Positions 39,564 through 48,825 of a DNA stretch of 64,000 nt are shown here, in pieces. Every line of letters begins with the position of its first letter. Position 1 is the stretch's first letter. The notes under the pieces are model-generated. The model saw only the letters and a list, made by a program, of their open reading frames with translations, did no database searches and was not told the DNA's origin. Source of the DNA: Prasinococcaceae sp. CCMP 1430 (Eukaryota; Prasinodermophyta; Palmophyllophyceae; Prasinococcales; Prasinococcaceae); NCBI GenBank assembly GCA_013416795.1, contig RQSC01000032.1:399690-463689 (forward strand), given 5' to 3'. Made by a program: the position numbers and the translations under genes.

Positions 39564-40532
39564 ATGGTGTGGTTTCAGTGCGAGACGTGCGGCGACACGC
39601 TCAAGAAGGTGCGCGGCGGCTATGCCTGCGCAATCGCGGACCGCTGAGCACGCGCGGCAGCGCGGCGGCACCGCGCCTGTTGCTGACGTCGCCGGCATGC
39701 ACGGCCGGATGGCTATTGCGGAACTCCCCTCCGTGCTCCCTCTCTGTGCATGTGTCTGCCCCCCCACCTGCCCATCCGACGGCATTTCGGCGATGCGCCG
39801 CTGCAGCCGAAACTGCCACAGCACTATAGCCGCTGCCCGTGCGTTGCGGTGAGCTGCGTCGACTGCGGGCAGACCTTCGACCGACGCAGCGCCCAATTTC
39901 ACACGAGCTGCATCACCGAGGCGGACAAGTACGGAGGCAACTTCGCGTACGCTGGTGGTGGCGCTGCTGCAGGTGGCGGTGGCAATGGAGGTGCTAACGC
40001 CAACGGTGCGGGCGACACCATCGGCCTGTCGACGTGCGCACCATGGATGTGCTCGCTCTGCCGCGTGACTTGCACGAGCCAGGAGACGCTGCACGGTCAC
40101 GCCCAGGGGAAGAAACACAAGTCTAAGGCCCGCCAAGCGCGCGCGAAGCTCGCAGAGGAGGCGAAGGTGGCCGAAGGCGGCGCCGCTGCGCCAGCCTCCG
40201 CGGCGCCTTCCGCCATCGCGCAACCGAAACCCGCCGACACCGTCGCAGCCGCCGCCGACGGCGGCGATGACGATCGCAAGAGCGAAGACACGGGCCACGA
40301 CGCGTCTGCCGCCAAGGCCGCGCGCAAAGCTGAAAAAGCGGCGGAGCGGGCGGCGCGAAAGGACAAGAAGGCCGCACGCGCCGAAAGGAAGGAGCTGAAG
40401 GCCGCAGGTGGCAAGGTCGACAAGCGCGCCAAGAAGGCCAAGAAAGAGAAGAAGGAGAAAAAAGAGAAAAAGTCCAAGAAGGAGAAGAAGGAGAAGAAGG
40501 GGAAAAAGGAGAAGAAGGACAGGGAAAAGTAG
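39564..40532 (+). CDS. LYAR-type zinc-finger nucleolar protein
   Basis: Two exons: 39564-39608 (only 15 codons) and 39807-40532 (198-nt intron, AAG|GTGCGC ... TGCAG|CCG), 256 aa. The join gives [25 protein letters not shown], the LYAR C2HC finger (first CxxC, then HxxxC), followed by SCVDCGQTFD and FHTSCITEADKYGG. A second, U1/matrin-type C2H2 finger follows: WMCSLCRVTCTSQETLHGHAQGKKH, as in plant LYAR relatives. The C-terminal third is Lys/Glu repeats (KKEKKEKKEKK), fitting a nucleolar, RNA-associated protein. In animals LYAR acts in ribosome biogenesis and gene regulation. Strong family match. Confidence 0.85.
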
Positions 40533-40661
40533 GGAAGGGCATTCGCATCGTCCCCGCGCGAGACACGCGCATAATACCGAAACACAACGCGCACAAGCGC
40601 GTGTTGTAAGTGAATTCCATATTACGGCATCTGCGCGCAGCCGCCGGCCGTACAGCGGCAG

Positions 40662-43078
40662 TCATGCCCGGTCTTCTGCGGGCCTCGGCGGCGCAGGCGC
40701 ACTTGGGAGCTGGGAGCCGACAGGGAGCCTCGACACGGGCATCCCCATCGAGCTACCATGGCTGTACTGCGATGCACCTGCACCCGGGCCGAGCACGGGA
40801 GGCATACTTTGGTTCGCAGCGATGCCGTGCACAGCGAACCCGCTAGGCACCGGCCCGGGCGCGCCATACGAGGGCACGAAACCATCGTTTGCGTGGTAGT
40901 AAGGCGCCGTTTGTGCACCACTGTCTGCCGGCCCGCTGCGCGCTTCCGTGCGGCCCATGCCCGCAGCACCTCCAGTATAGCCAGATGCCGGCGCCTGCAA
41001 TCCTGTGCCAGCGGCCTCGAAAGCAGACCCCACGCCGGTGCAGGCCTGCGTCGTGGGCAGCGCGATGTTGAGCGACGCCAGCCGAGGCCCTGATCCGAAG
41101 AGCGAGCCGGCGTTGACCGAGCCGCCCTGCATGAGCGCCGACGCGTACTCATTGAAGCCGACCCGCCTCTGCGCGAGCCGCGCCATGGCCGCCTCCTTGT
41201 TGCGCCGGACACGCTCACGCTGCTCGGGGCTGAGCGGCCGCTCCCATCCTCGCTGCTCCTCAGGAGGCCGTGTCTGCGCATGCGGCCGCCCCGGCTGAGG
41301 CCCCGGCTGCTGGCACAGCGGAGGCTGAGACACGGGCAGCTGCGACTGATGTTGCCGTAAGAGCATAGCTTTGGCCTTGCGCCTGAGAGCCTCTTGCCGG
41401 TTTCGCTCAATGCGTTCCCTCTGCTCGTCGGTCAGCTGCGACCCGCTCTCCATGTCCTCGCGTCCTCGCTTATCGCCGACGCTGGCTGCAGCAGTGCTGT
41501 TGCCGGTGCCGGTGGCCTGCTGGCCAGACGGCTGCGGGCCCGACAGCGTGCGCGCCGCAGCGTCATCCCCCTCGTCGCTGCTGAGCTCGACGACCTCCAC
41601 CGCGCCGGCTGCCCCCTGCAGCTGAGCGCCAGCGTTTGCACACCCCGGCGCCTGCACGAGCTGCGGGCGCGAGCCGCCGAGCGCCACGAGCAGGTTGGCG
41701 GCGTCACTTGACAGCTGGTCAGACCCCCCGGTCAGCTGCACCACGCCCGTCGCCATCTTCTGCATCTCTGCCGAGCGCAGGTCGGCGCCCACTGCGCCCG
41801 ACCGCGCGAAGTCTGCTGCGGAGGCGGCGAACGGGTGGCCGCCGCGAGCCCCCATCGCCGAGCGCTGCCGCTGTGCATCCGCGAGCGCGGCGCCGATAGC
41901 CGCGTTGGCAGCCACCGCGGCCACGTGCGGGCCAGGGAGAGTTGCAGGCGCGCGCGCGGGCACGGGGCGCACCATAGCGACCACGTCTGCTCCGGGCGTA
42001 GGCGTGCCGAAGGCGGTGTCGCTTTGCGCCAGCGACGCCGTGCATAGTTGACGCCGCATAGTCAACCCCGCGCTCGGCTGCGCCGGGGCGCCTGGGTGCA
42101 GCTTTGGTAGCTTGATGCTCAGATTGGCGCCGATGCGTCGCTTGCCGAATCGCACGCGGTCGGTGGGCACCGCAGGCAGTGCCGAGAGCGCACGCGCCTC
42201 AACGCGCGGTGACGGCGGCTTGGCCTGCTGCTCCTTCCCTTGCTCCTTTCCTTGCTCCTGCTCCTCCTGCTTCTCCTGCTGGTGCCCTTGCTCTTGCTGT
42301 TCTCGCTGCTGCCCTTGCTGCCCCTCTTGTTGCTTTCCACCGTCGTCCTCATCGTCGCTGTCAGACAACAGAATGACCTCCTCCTGTTTGCCACCGCCTC
42401 CGCCACCTCTCCCGCCTCCGCCACCACCCTCATCGTCCGAATCGTCGAGCTGCGGTGTCCACTTGAGGTCTCTGCTGATGGTGACGGTCTCGCACTCCTC
42501 TGGCGCTGCTGCGAGTAGCCGCAGCACGACCTCGTCAACGCGCAGCGTTTTGACAGGGGCGTTGCAGATGGGGCACACGGGCGTGACCTCGGCAGCGGTG
42601 CCGCCCTTGCGCAAGCGCAGCGAGACCTTCTGCTCGAGCACCGAGAAAAAGGTGTTGCGGTCAAAGCAGTCGACGTGCTTGCAGCGGTCGCCGCGGCACG
42701 GCACGCTGAGCCGCACGCCGCCCGCAGGGCACATGAGCTTCAGCGGCACCGACTCGACGACGACACCGTCGCGGTCGAGGTCGGCCGCGCGCGCGCCGCC
42801 GTGCAACCGCCGGCGCAGCGCGGCGAGCGCGTTGCGGAACGCCACCAGCTCGGTGCCCACCTCAGCAGCGAGCGGCGTCCCCCCTCCCGGCCGTCCCTGC
42901 CCGGGGCGCGCGTGTGGCGCACCTGCGCGGCGGCCAGCCGCCGCCGCAAGATCACGCTCCTGCCAGAGCGGGCGCCAAACCCGAACCGAACCCGGGTACT
43001 CCCGCGACGACCACGGAATATGTGCGCACGAGGAGTCGAATAATGAACCGGATTTACCCGGTCAGTCCACAGGCGCAT
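40662..43078 (-). CDS. PIAS/SIZ-type SP-RING SUMO E3 ligase
   Basis: Main exon 40662-42860; a proposed first exon 42923-43078 (MRLWTDRVNPVHYS) joins through a 62-nt intron. The SP-RING is clear: SVPLKLMCPAGGVRLSVPCRG then CKHVDCFDRNTFF and PVCPICNAPVKTL (about 42560-42745). It should recruit the SUMO-charged E2. There is no SAP domain and at best a remnant of PINIT, and only 103 bp separate this start from cyclin L, so a long missing N-terminus is unlikely. After the ring come acidic runs (LDDSDDEGG, VILLSDSDDEDDG, a SUMO-interacting-motif-like hydrophobic-acidic string) and a long Gln/Ala/Pro-rich tail. Two basic helices, LTDEQRERIERNRQEAL and LSPEQRERVRRNKEAAM (about 41360-41440 and 41164-41236), resemble RPA32-binding motifs. 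Confidence 0.8.
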
Positions 43079-43160
43079 TCTGGGTCAGGGCGAGCACATC
43101 CGCACGCTGCCACAGCGCGTGCCGGGTCGGGGTCGGGGTGGGGTGTGAGAGAGAGGGGGA

Positions 43161-43181
43161 GGGGGGGGGGGGGGGGGGGGG
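43161..43181. repeat. G tract, 21 nt, directly abutting a start codon
   Basis: Uninterrupted G immediately before the ATG of cyclin L at 43182, in the 103-bp divergent spacer shared with the SP-RING gene. Confidence 0.9.
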
Positions 43182-44263
43182 ATGGCGTCGGCGGCGGCGG
43201 CGCGCGTGCTGGGCGCGTCCGAGCGCGAGGCGTCGCTGCGCGCGTACGGCGCGCGGCTGGCGCTCGAGGCGTGCCTGCTGCTGCGGCTGCCGCACGCGGC
43301 GGCGGTGACGGCGTGCGTGCTCTTCCAGGCGCTGGTCGACCGGCGGCCGGCGCCTGCTGATAGGCCGCTGGTGCCAGCTGCCGACGAGCGCGTCGCTGCA
43401 TGCGTGTGGCTCGCTGCCAAGCTCGAGGAGGCGCCGCGTCCCGCGCGCTCCGTCGTTTCCGTTTTTGAGCGGCTGCGGCAGCGCCGGGCCTCCGCATGCA
43501 AGCCCGTCCCGCTCGACTACTCAACAGTCGAGTACGATCGCCTGCGCGCCGCGCTTGTGAGGACCGAGCGCATGCTGCTCGACGAGTTCGGCTTCATGGT
43601 GGTGCGTGGCGTACGCGCGCGCGTGCGCGTGCGAGCGCGCGTGCGAGCGCGCGTGCGAGCGTCCCGCCCGGTCCCGTCCCTTTTTCGCTGACGCGGTAGG
43701 TGCGACCGCGCGTGCTTCTTGGCCGTGCAGGAAGTGGAACATCCCCACAAGCTCGTGCTGTCGATCGCACAGCTGCTGGGCTTCCGCGCGGGCGCGGACT
43801 CGGGACTCATGCAGTGTGCCTGGTCGCTGGCCAACGATGCGCTGCGCACGCGGCTGTGCGTCGCCGCGCCTGCCACTGTCGTCGCTGTCGCTGCCATCGC
43901 GCTCGCTGCGCGCACGGTGGGCGTCTCGCTCCCAAGCGAGGCGCAGGGGGCACCGTGGTGGGAGGCGTTCCAGTGTAGCCGCGACCAGATGCTTGGCGCT
44001 ATGCGTACAATCCAGGCCGTGTACGACAGCCCGCCCGTAGCGTATGACCTGGTCGAGGAGCAGCTGAGAAGACAAGAAGAGGCGGCCAACGCGCGGGAGC
44101 ACGCGCAGCATCGGCATCACGAGCAGCAGCAGCAGCAGCAGGCGGCGGAGGAGGCACGCGCGCGTGCGCAGGCGATCGCGCGCCGAGCATCCGCGCCGAC
44201 AGCTCCCGCGAGCCGGCCTGCGCCCGCCGGCACAGGCGCGGCAGCCAAGGCGGCGGCGGCAGC
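43182..44263 (+). CDS. Cyclin L-like (3' end lost in gap)
   Basis: Exons 43182-43601 and 43731-44263 or beyond (129-nt intron, GTG|GTGCGT ... GCAG|GAA). The first cyclin fold has the expected helices (ACVLFQALVDRR, RVAACVWLAAKLEEAPR, MLLDEFGFMV); the splice restores EVEHPHKLVLSIAQLLG, the cyclin L/K/T hallmark. The second fold has AWSLANDALRTRLCV and AAIALAARTVGVSLP. The C-terminus turns Gln/Ala/Arg-rich before the gap, and an RS-type tail typical of cyclin L may be hidden. Cyclin L partners CDK11 in transcription and splicing. Intron 1 encodes a run of VRVRARVR that should not be translated. Confidence 0.8.
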
Positions 44264-45196
44264 NNNNNNNNNNNNNNNNNNNNNNNNNNNNNNNNNNNNN
44301 NNNNNNNNNNNNNNNNNNNNNNNNNNNNNNNNNNNNNNNNNNNNNNNNNNNNNNNNNNNNNNNNNNNNNNNNNNNNNNNNNNNNNNNNNNNNNNNNNNNN
44401 NNNNNNNNNNNNNNNNNNNNNNNNNNNNNNNNNNNNNNNNNNNNNNNNNNNNNNNNNNNNNNNNNNNNNNNNNNNNNNNNNNNNNNNNNNNNNNNNNNNN
44501 NNNNNNNNNNNNNNNNNNNNNNNNNNNNNNNNNNNNNNNNNNNNNNNNNNNNNNNNNNNNNNNNNNNNNNNNNNNNNNNNNNNNNNNNNNNNNNNNNNNN
44601 NNNNNNNNNNNNNNNNNNNNNNNNNNNNNNNNNNNNNNNNNNNNNNNNNNNNNNNNNNNNNNNNNNNNNNNNNNNNNNNNNNNNNNNNNNNNNNNNNNNN
44701 NNNNNNNNNNNNNNNNNNNNNNNNNNNNNNNNNNNNNNNNNNNNNNNNNNNNNNNNNNNNNNNNNNNNNNNNNNNNNNNNNNNNNNNNNNNNNNNNNNNN
44801 NNNNNNNNNNNNNNNNNNNNNNNNNNNNNNNNNNNNNNNNNNNNNNNNNNNNNNNNNNNNNNNNNNNNNNNNNNNNNNNNNNNNNNNNNNNNNNNNNNNN
44901 NNNNNNNNNNNNNNNNNNNNNNNNNNNNNNNNNNNNNNNNNNNNNNNNNNNNNNNNNNNNNNNNNNNNNNNNNNNNNNNNNNNNNNNNNNNNNNNNNNNN
45001 NNNNNNNNNNNNNNNNNNNNNNNNNNNNNNNNNNNNNNNNNNNNNNNNNNNNNNNNNNNNNNNNNNNNNNNNNNNNNNNNNNNNNNNNNNNNNNNNNNNN
45101 NNNNNNNNNNNNNNNNNNNNNNNNNNNNNNNNNNNNNNNNNNNNNNNNNNNNNNNNNNNNNNNNNNNNNNNNNNNNNNNNNNNNNNNNNNNNNNNN
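44264..45196. other. Assembly gap, 933 N
   Basis: Separates the cyclin L gene from the PLAT gene. Any reading frame that spans it is an artefact. Confidence 0.98.
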
Positions 45197-45293
45197 GAGC
45201 CCAGCTGCCCGCCCGCGCACGCGCCGTCGCCGCGGCGCGCCTGCGGCTCGCCCGCTCCGCGCGGAAACGCGCCCCACGGGGCGTGCGCTCGCG

Positions 45294-48200
45294 ATGAGTT
45301 CGTACAGTGACGACAGCTTTGAGGACGAGGTCGCGAGCGCGCTGGACGAGAGCGTCGACGGCAGCGCCGAATCTCTCGCGGCGTCGCTCCACTCGCTCGC
45401 CGAGTCGCTCGCTGAGTCCTACTACGATGACGATGACTTCGAGGAGGTGGAGGAGTACGCGGCAGGCCCCATGGGGGCCAGCAGCGTCGCCGGTGCGCCC
45501 TCCGCGTCGATTCAAGCTGTCGCCCCGCGGGTGGAGGCGCTGCGCGCGTCCACGGGCGATGGCTCGGGCGCGGAGCAAGCGACGGCCGAGGCGGTGTCGG
45601 AGGCCTTCGAGTCCGTGATGGGCGACGCGGCGCTCGTCAGCGACGTTGAGCGCCACACGCGCCTCGAGCAGACGCTTGCGGTGCTTCAGGGGAAGCTCGG
45701 GCTCAGCGACGCCGCATTGAGCGCCGCGCTGTGCCCCGCGCACCTCGGCGTACGCATGCGGCTTGCGCGCGCGCCCAAGGCGGCGAGGGCGGCCGAGGCT
45801 GCGCGCAAGGGAGCGGCCTCGGCGGCGAGGAGGGGCAAAACTGAGGCGACGCGCAAGCACGCGCGCATCAAGCGCGCCTTTGCCGCGGCCGCCGCGGAGG
45901 CGCACGACCCAGTGGCTGCGGCAGAGGCGCTCAAACAAGGGCTGGCCAACGCCCGGCGCGAGCTCGGGGGGCTCAGCGAGCAGCAGCTGGCCGCACAGCT
46001 CACGCCGGAGCAGGCGGCGCTGCGCGAGCGAATTCGCGCCGCGGCGCTCTCCGCGCGCAAGGCACTGGTGGCGCACAACACGGCGGCGCGCGCCCAGCAA
46101 GTCGTGTCAACCAACCGCGCAAAGGCACGCAAGCCCATCGAGAAGGCCTTCAGGGCTGCGGCCGCGCTGCCGGAGGGCACCCCGGCGTCGGAGCGAAGCG
46201 CAGCGCTCGAGCGCGCGCTGCGCGAGGCGCGCGCCGTCCTCAACCAGGGAGCGGAGGAGTTTGCGCTCGCCCTGCCGCCCCCGCTGCGAGCGCTGCGCGC
46301 CGAGCTGCGGGCCACCGCGCGCGCGGAGAGGCTCGCGGTCGCGCGCGCCGCGCTGGATGCTTGCGAAGGCTTCGGCGCGCGGCCTGGCGGCCCCATGGCA
46401 ACATCGCGCGCGATCAGTGCGGCGGTGGATAAAGCGCTCGTGGCGCTGCCGAAGCAGCTCGGCTTGGAACCCTCCAGGCTTGCCGCGTTGCTCGAGGCAG
46501 ACAAGGGGCTCCTACCAAGCATCGCGGGCGCACCACCACCGGAACGATCGCCGCTGGCCCAGGGCGCCGGGGCGCCGCTCGCGACGTACGATCTGGAGAT
46601 AGTCACCAGCGACGTGGCCGGCGCGGGAACCGACGGAGCAGTGTCGGTCGACTTGGTGGGCGAGGGTGGCGCGCGCACTGGGGCGACCGTGCTGCCGGCG
46701 GACGCGAGCGGCGCCTTCGCGCGCGGCGCGGTGGCGAGCTTCATGGTCGAGGCACCCGATGTGGGCGAGCTGGTCGCCGCTGAGGTCGGACTGCAGGGCG
46801 CTGGCTCGCGCTGGCGATGCTCAGAGCTCAGCGTGGCGGCGGCAGCGTCGGGCGATCGCGTGCGCTTTGAATGCGGGCGGTGGCTCAGGGGCAGCGGCGA
46901 CGATGATCGAAACGCGCGCACAGAAACGGCGGATAGCGAGCCGAGTAGCGTGACGCTGCAGGCGGCGCTGCCCGCGCGCACGCACCCGCTGCGCGTGGCT
47001 TTACAAACAGCCGATGTTGAGGGCGTGGCGTTGCAGCGGAGCGAGGGCCACAGTTTGTGGATCGAGATGCTCTACGGCGCCTCCCACGTGCCCGGCAGGC
47101 GCTTCAACCTGACATCGATGACGCCGACTTCCATGAGCGACGGCACGACGGGCGGAGAGGGTACGACGGATGCCGCCGCACCGCTTGCTCGCGGTACGCG
47201 CTGCGCGTACGACCTTCTCGACGCGCCCGCGGGCGAGCTTGTCGCAGTGCGCATGGGGGTTACGACGGCGCAGGTGACGTCACCGATGCCAGTGCGATAC
47301 TGCCCGCAGCTGGTGGAGGTGACCGACCCCCAGACGCTCGGGCAGGTAGCATTCGTTTGCGACTCGTGGCTCGAGAAGGGCGCAGCAGACGAGACGGGCG
47401 CCGGACTGTCCGAAGCCACCTTCGCGCGTGCGGCAGCGCCCGCGCGAAGGAGACGGCTCGTGAAGGTGGTGGTGCACATCTCTGCGCATGCGAGCTCCGG
47501 TGGCGACTCCAACCTCTCGCTCGAGCTCAGCGGTCCTGCAGCGTCGAGCAAGCCCACGCTCCTGTCGTTCCCAGCTGGCCACGACGGAAAGTACAAGCCG
47601 GGGCGCGCACACGTCTTCATTGTGGAGATGGGCAGCTGGGGCCCGTCGTTTCGAGCGGCGACGCTCAGCAGCGACTGCGCGGGCTTCGATCCCGACCTGC
47701 ACGTCAAAGCTGTTGAGGTGAGTGACCTATGCCCCGGCGAAGGCGTGGAAATGGCCGACGCGGTCTTCGTTGTTGACTCGTGGCTGTCGGCCACGCGAGG
47801 TGAATGCTTCGCCAGCCGTGAGCTCGTGCCCGTAGACGATGCGCAGCGTGCAATGGCCGTGCTCCGCAGCGAGGATTCCGCCGTGCAAGTGGCGGCGCAC
47901 GGCAGCGCGGGTGCAAGCGCTAATGCAGGCGCTCATGTCGGTGACAGAGTTCACGCGAGTGTGATGCCCATCAAGGCTGGGATGATCAACGTCATGGAGG
48001 TGGGTGCGCGCGCGGTGTGTGCATGCACGCGCGCATCTACTAGCTCGTCCATGCCTGGTTTGGCATGCGTAGGCGCATGCGACGCGTCGCCGCATGCTCG
48101 CAGACTGACCCTGAGCCTCGCGTCATGGCGTGCGGACGGGCCCACTCACACACATGCCCCAGCTGCGCGATGAGCTCCAGCAATCAGTGGATCGCGGCGC

Positions 48201-48729
48201 GCCACCTGACGGCACCTCGCGACGCCTGGCGGCGCTCGAGGTGGCATTTGCACACGTGGCGCGCTCCTACGGACTGACTGCTGCAGAGTGCGAACACGCG
48301 GCCGACGGCGCTCAGACTGCCGAGCTCTTCGCACTACGCGCGCTCGCACCCATCACCGCGAGGTTGGAGCGCATTGATGCGAGCGCCACTCACGAGGAAT
48401 CCGTCCTGGTGGCGCGCTGCTTTCGGGCGGGCGAGGCGGCGATGGAGGCGGCGCTCATGATGTGCAACTCGCGGCCTGCAAAAAAGCGGCACGAAGCATT
48501 CAGCGCGGCGCTCAAAGATGCACGCACAGTGCTCGGCGTGACTGCCGCACAGCTGCGGTCCGCGATGAGCCTGCGACAGCGAAGCATCGCTCAAGCGTGG
48601 GCGGGACAGGCCGACACTGAGCAACGCGACTGCCTGGTGCGCGCACAGCGTGCGCGCGGCGCGCGCGGAGTCCAACCAGCCCTGCGCAAGCCTGGCGCGC
48701 CCAGAAAAGAGGTGCTCCTGGAACTCTAG
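45294..48729 (+). CDS. Protein with long helical region and three PLAT/LH2 domains
   Basis: Exons 45294-47999 and 48163-48729 (163-nt intron, GAG|GTGGGT ... CCCCAG|CTG), about 1090 aa. The start MSSYSDDSFEDEV is acidic; then a Ala/Arg/Leu-rich helical region up to residue about 420. PLAT-like beta-sandwiches follow at about 430-545 (ATYDLEIVTSDVAGAGTDG, GELVAAEVG, RVRFECGRWL), 562-700 (THPLRVALQTADVEG, GELVAVRMG, VAFVCDSWLEKG) and 722-830 (LVKVVVHISA, HVFIVEMGSWGP, AVFVVDSWLS). Each ends in the xFxCxxWL strand typical of PLAT. PLAT domains bind membranes or partner proteins; LOXHD1 is a many-PLAT example in hair-cell stereocilia. The second exon encodes another helical region. No enzyme domain seen. 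Function unknown. Confidence 0.68.
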
Positions 48730-48825
48730 TGGAGCACGGCGCATGCAGTAATGAACATCTAATAGCTCGCACGGGATGTCCTTGTACCATAAGATTAAGC
48801 TTTCTCGTGTGCGGGTGGAGTTTGA

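Noticed and set aside
43602-43691. VRVRARVR peptide repeat after cyclin L exon 1
   Set aside because: It is the start of an intron (GTGCGT donor) made of GCGCGTGC repeats, with a stop soon after.
43521-46100. 859-codon minus frame across the gap at 44264-45196
   Set aside because: About one third is N; both ends are antisense to real genes.
43719-48173. 1484-codon frame joining cyclin L to the PLAT protein
   Set aside because: The join runs through 933 N; the two halves are unrelated genes.
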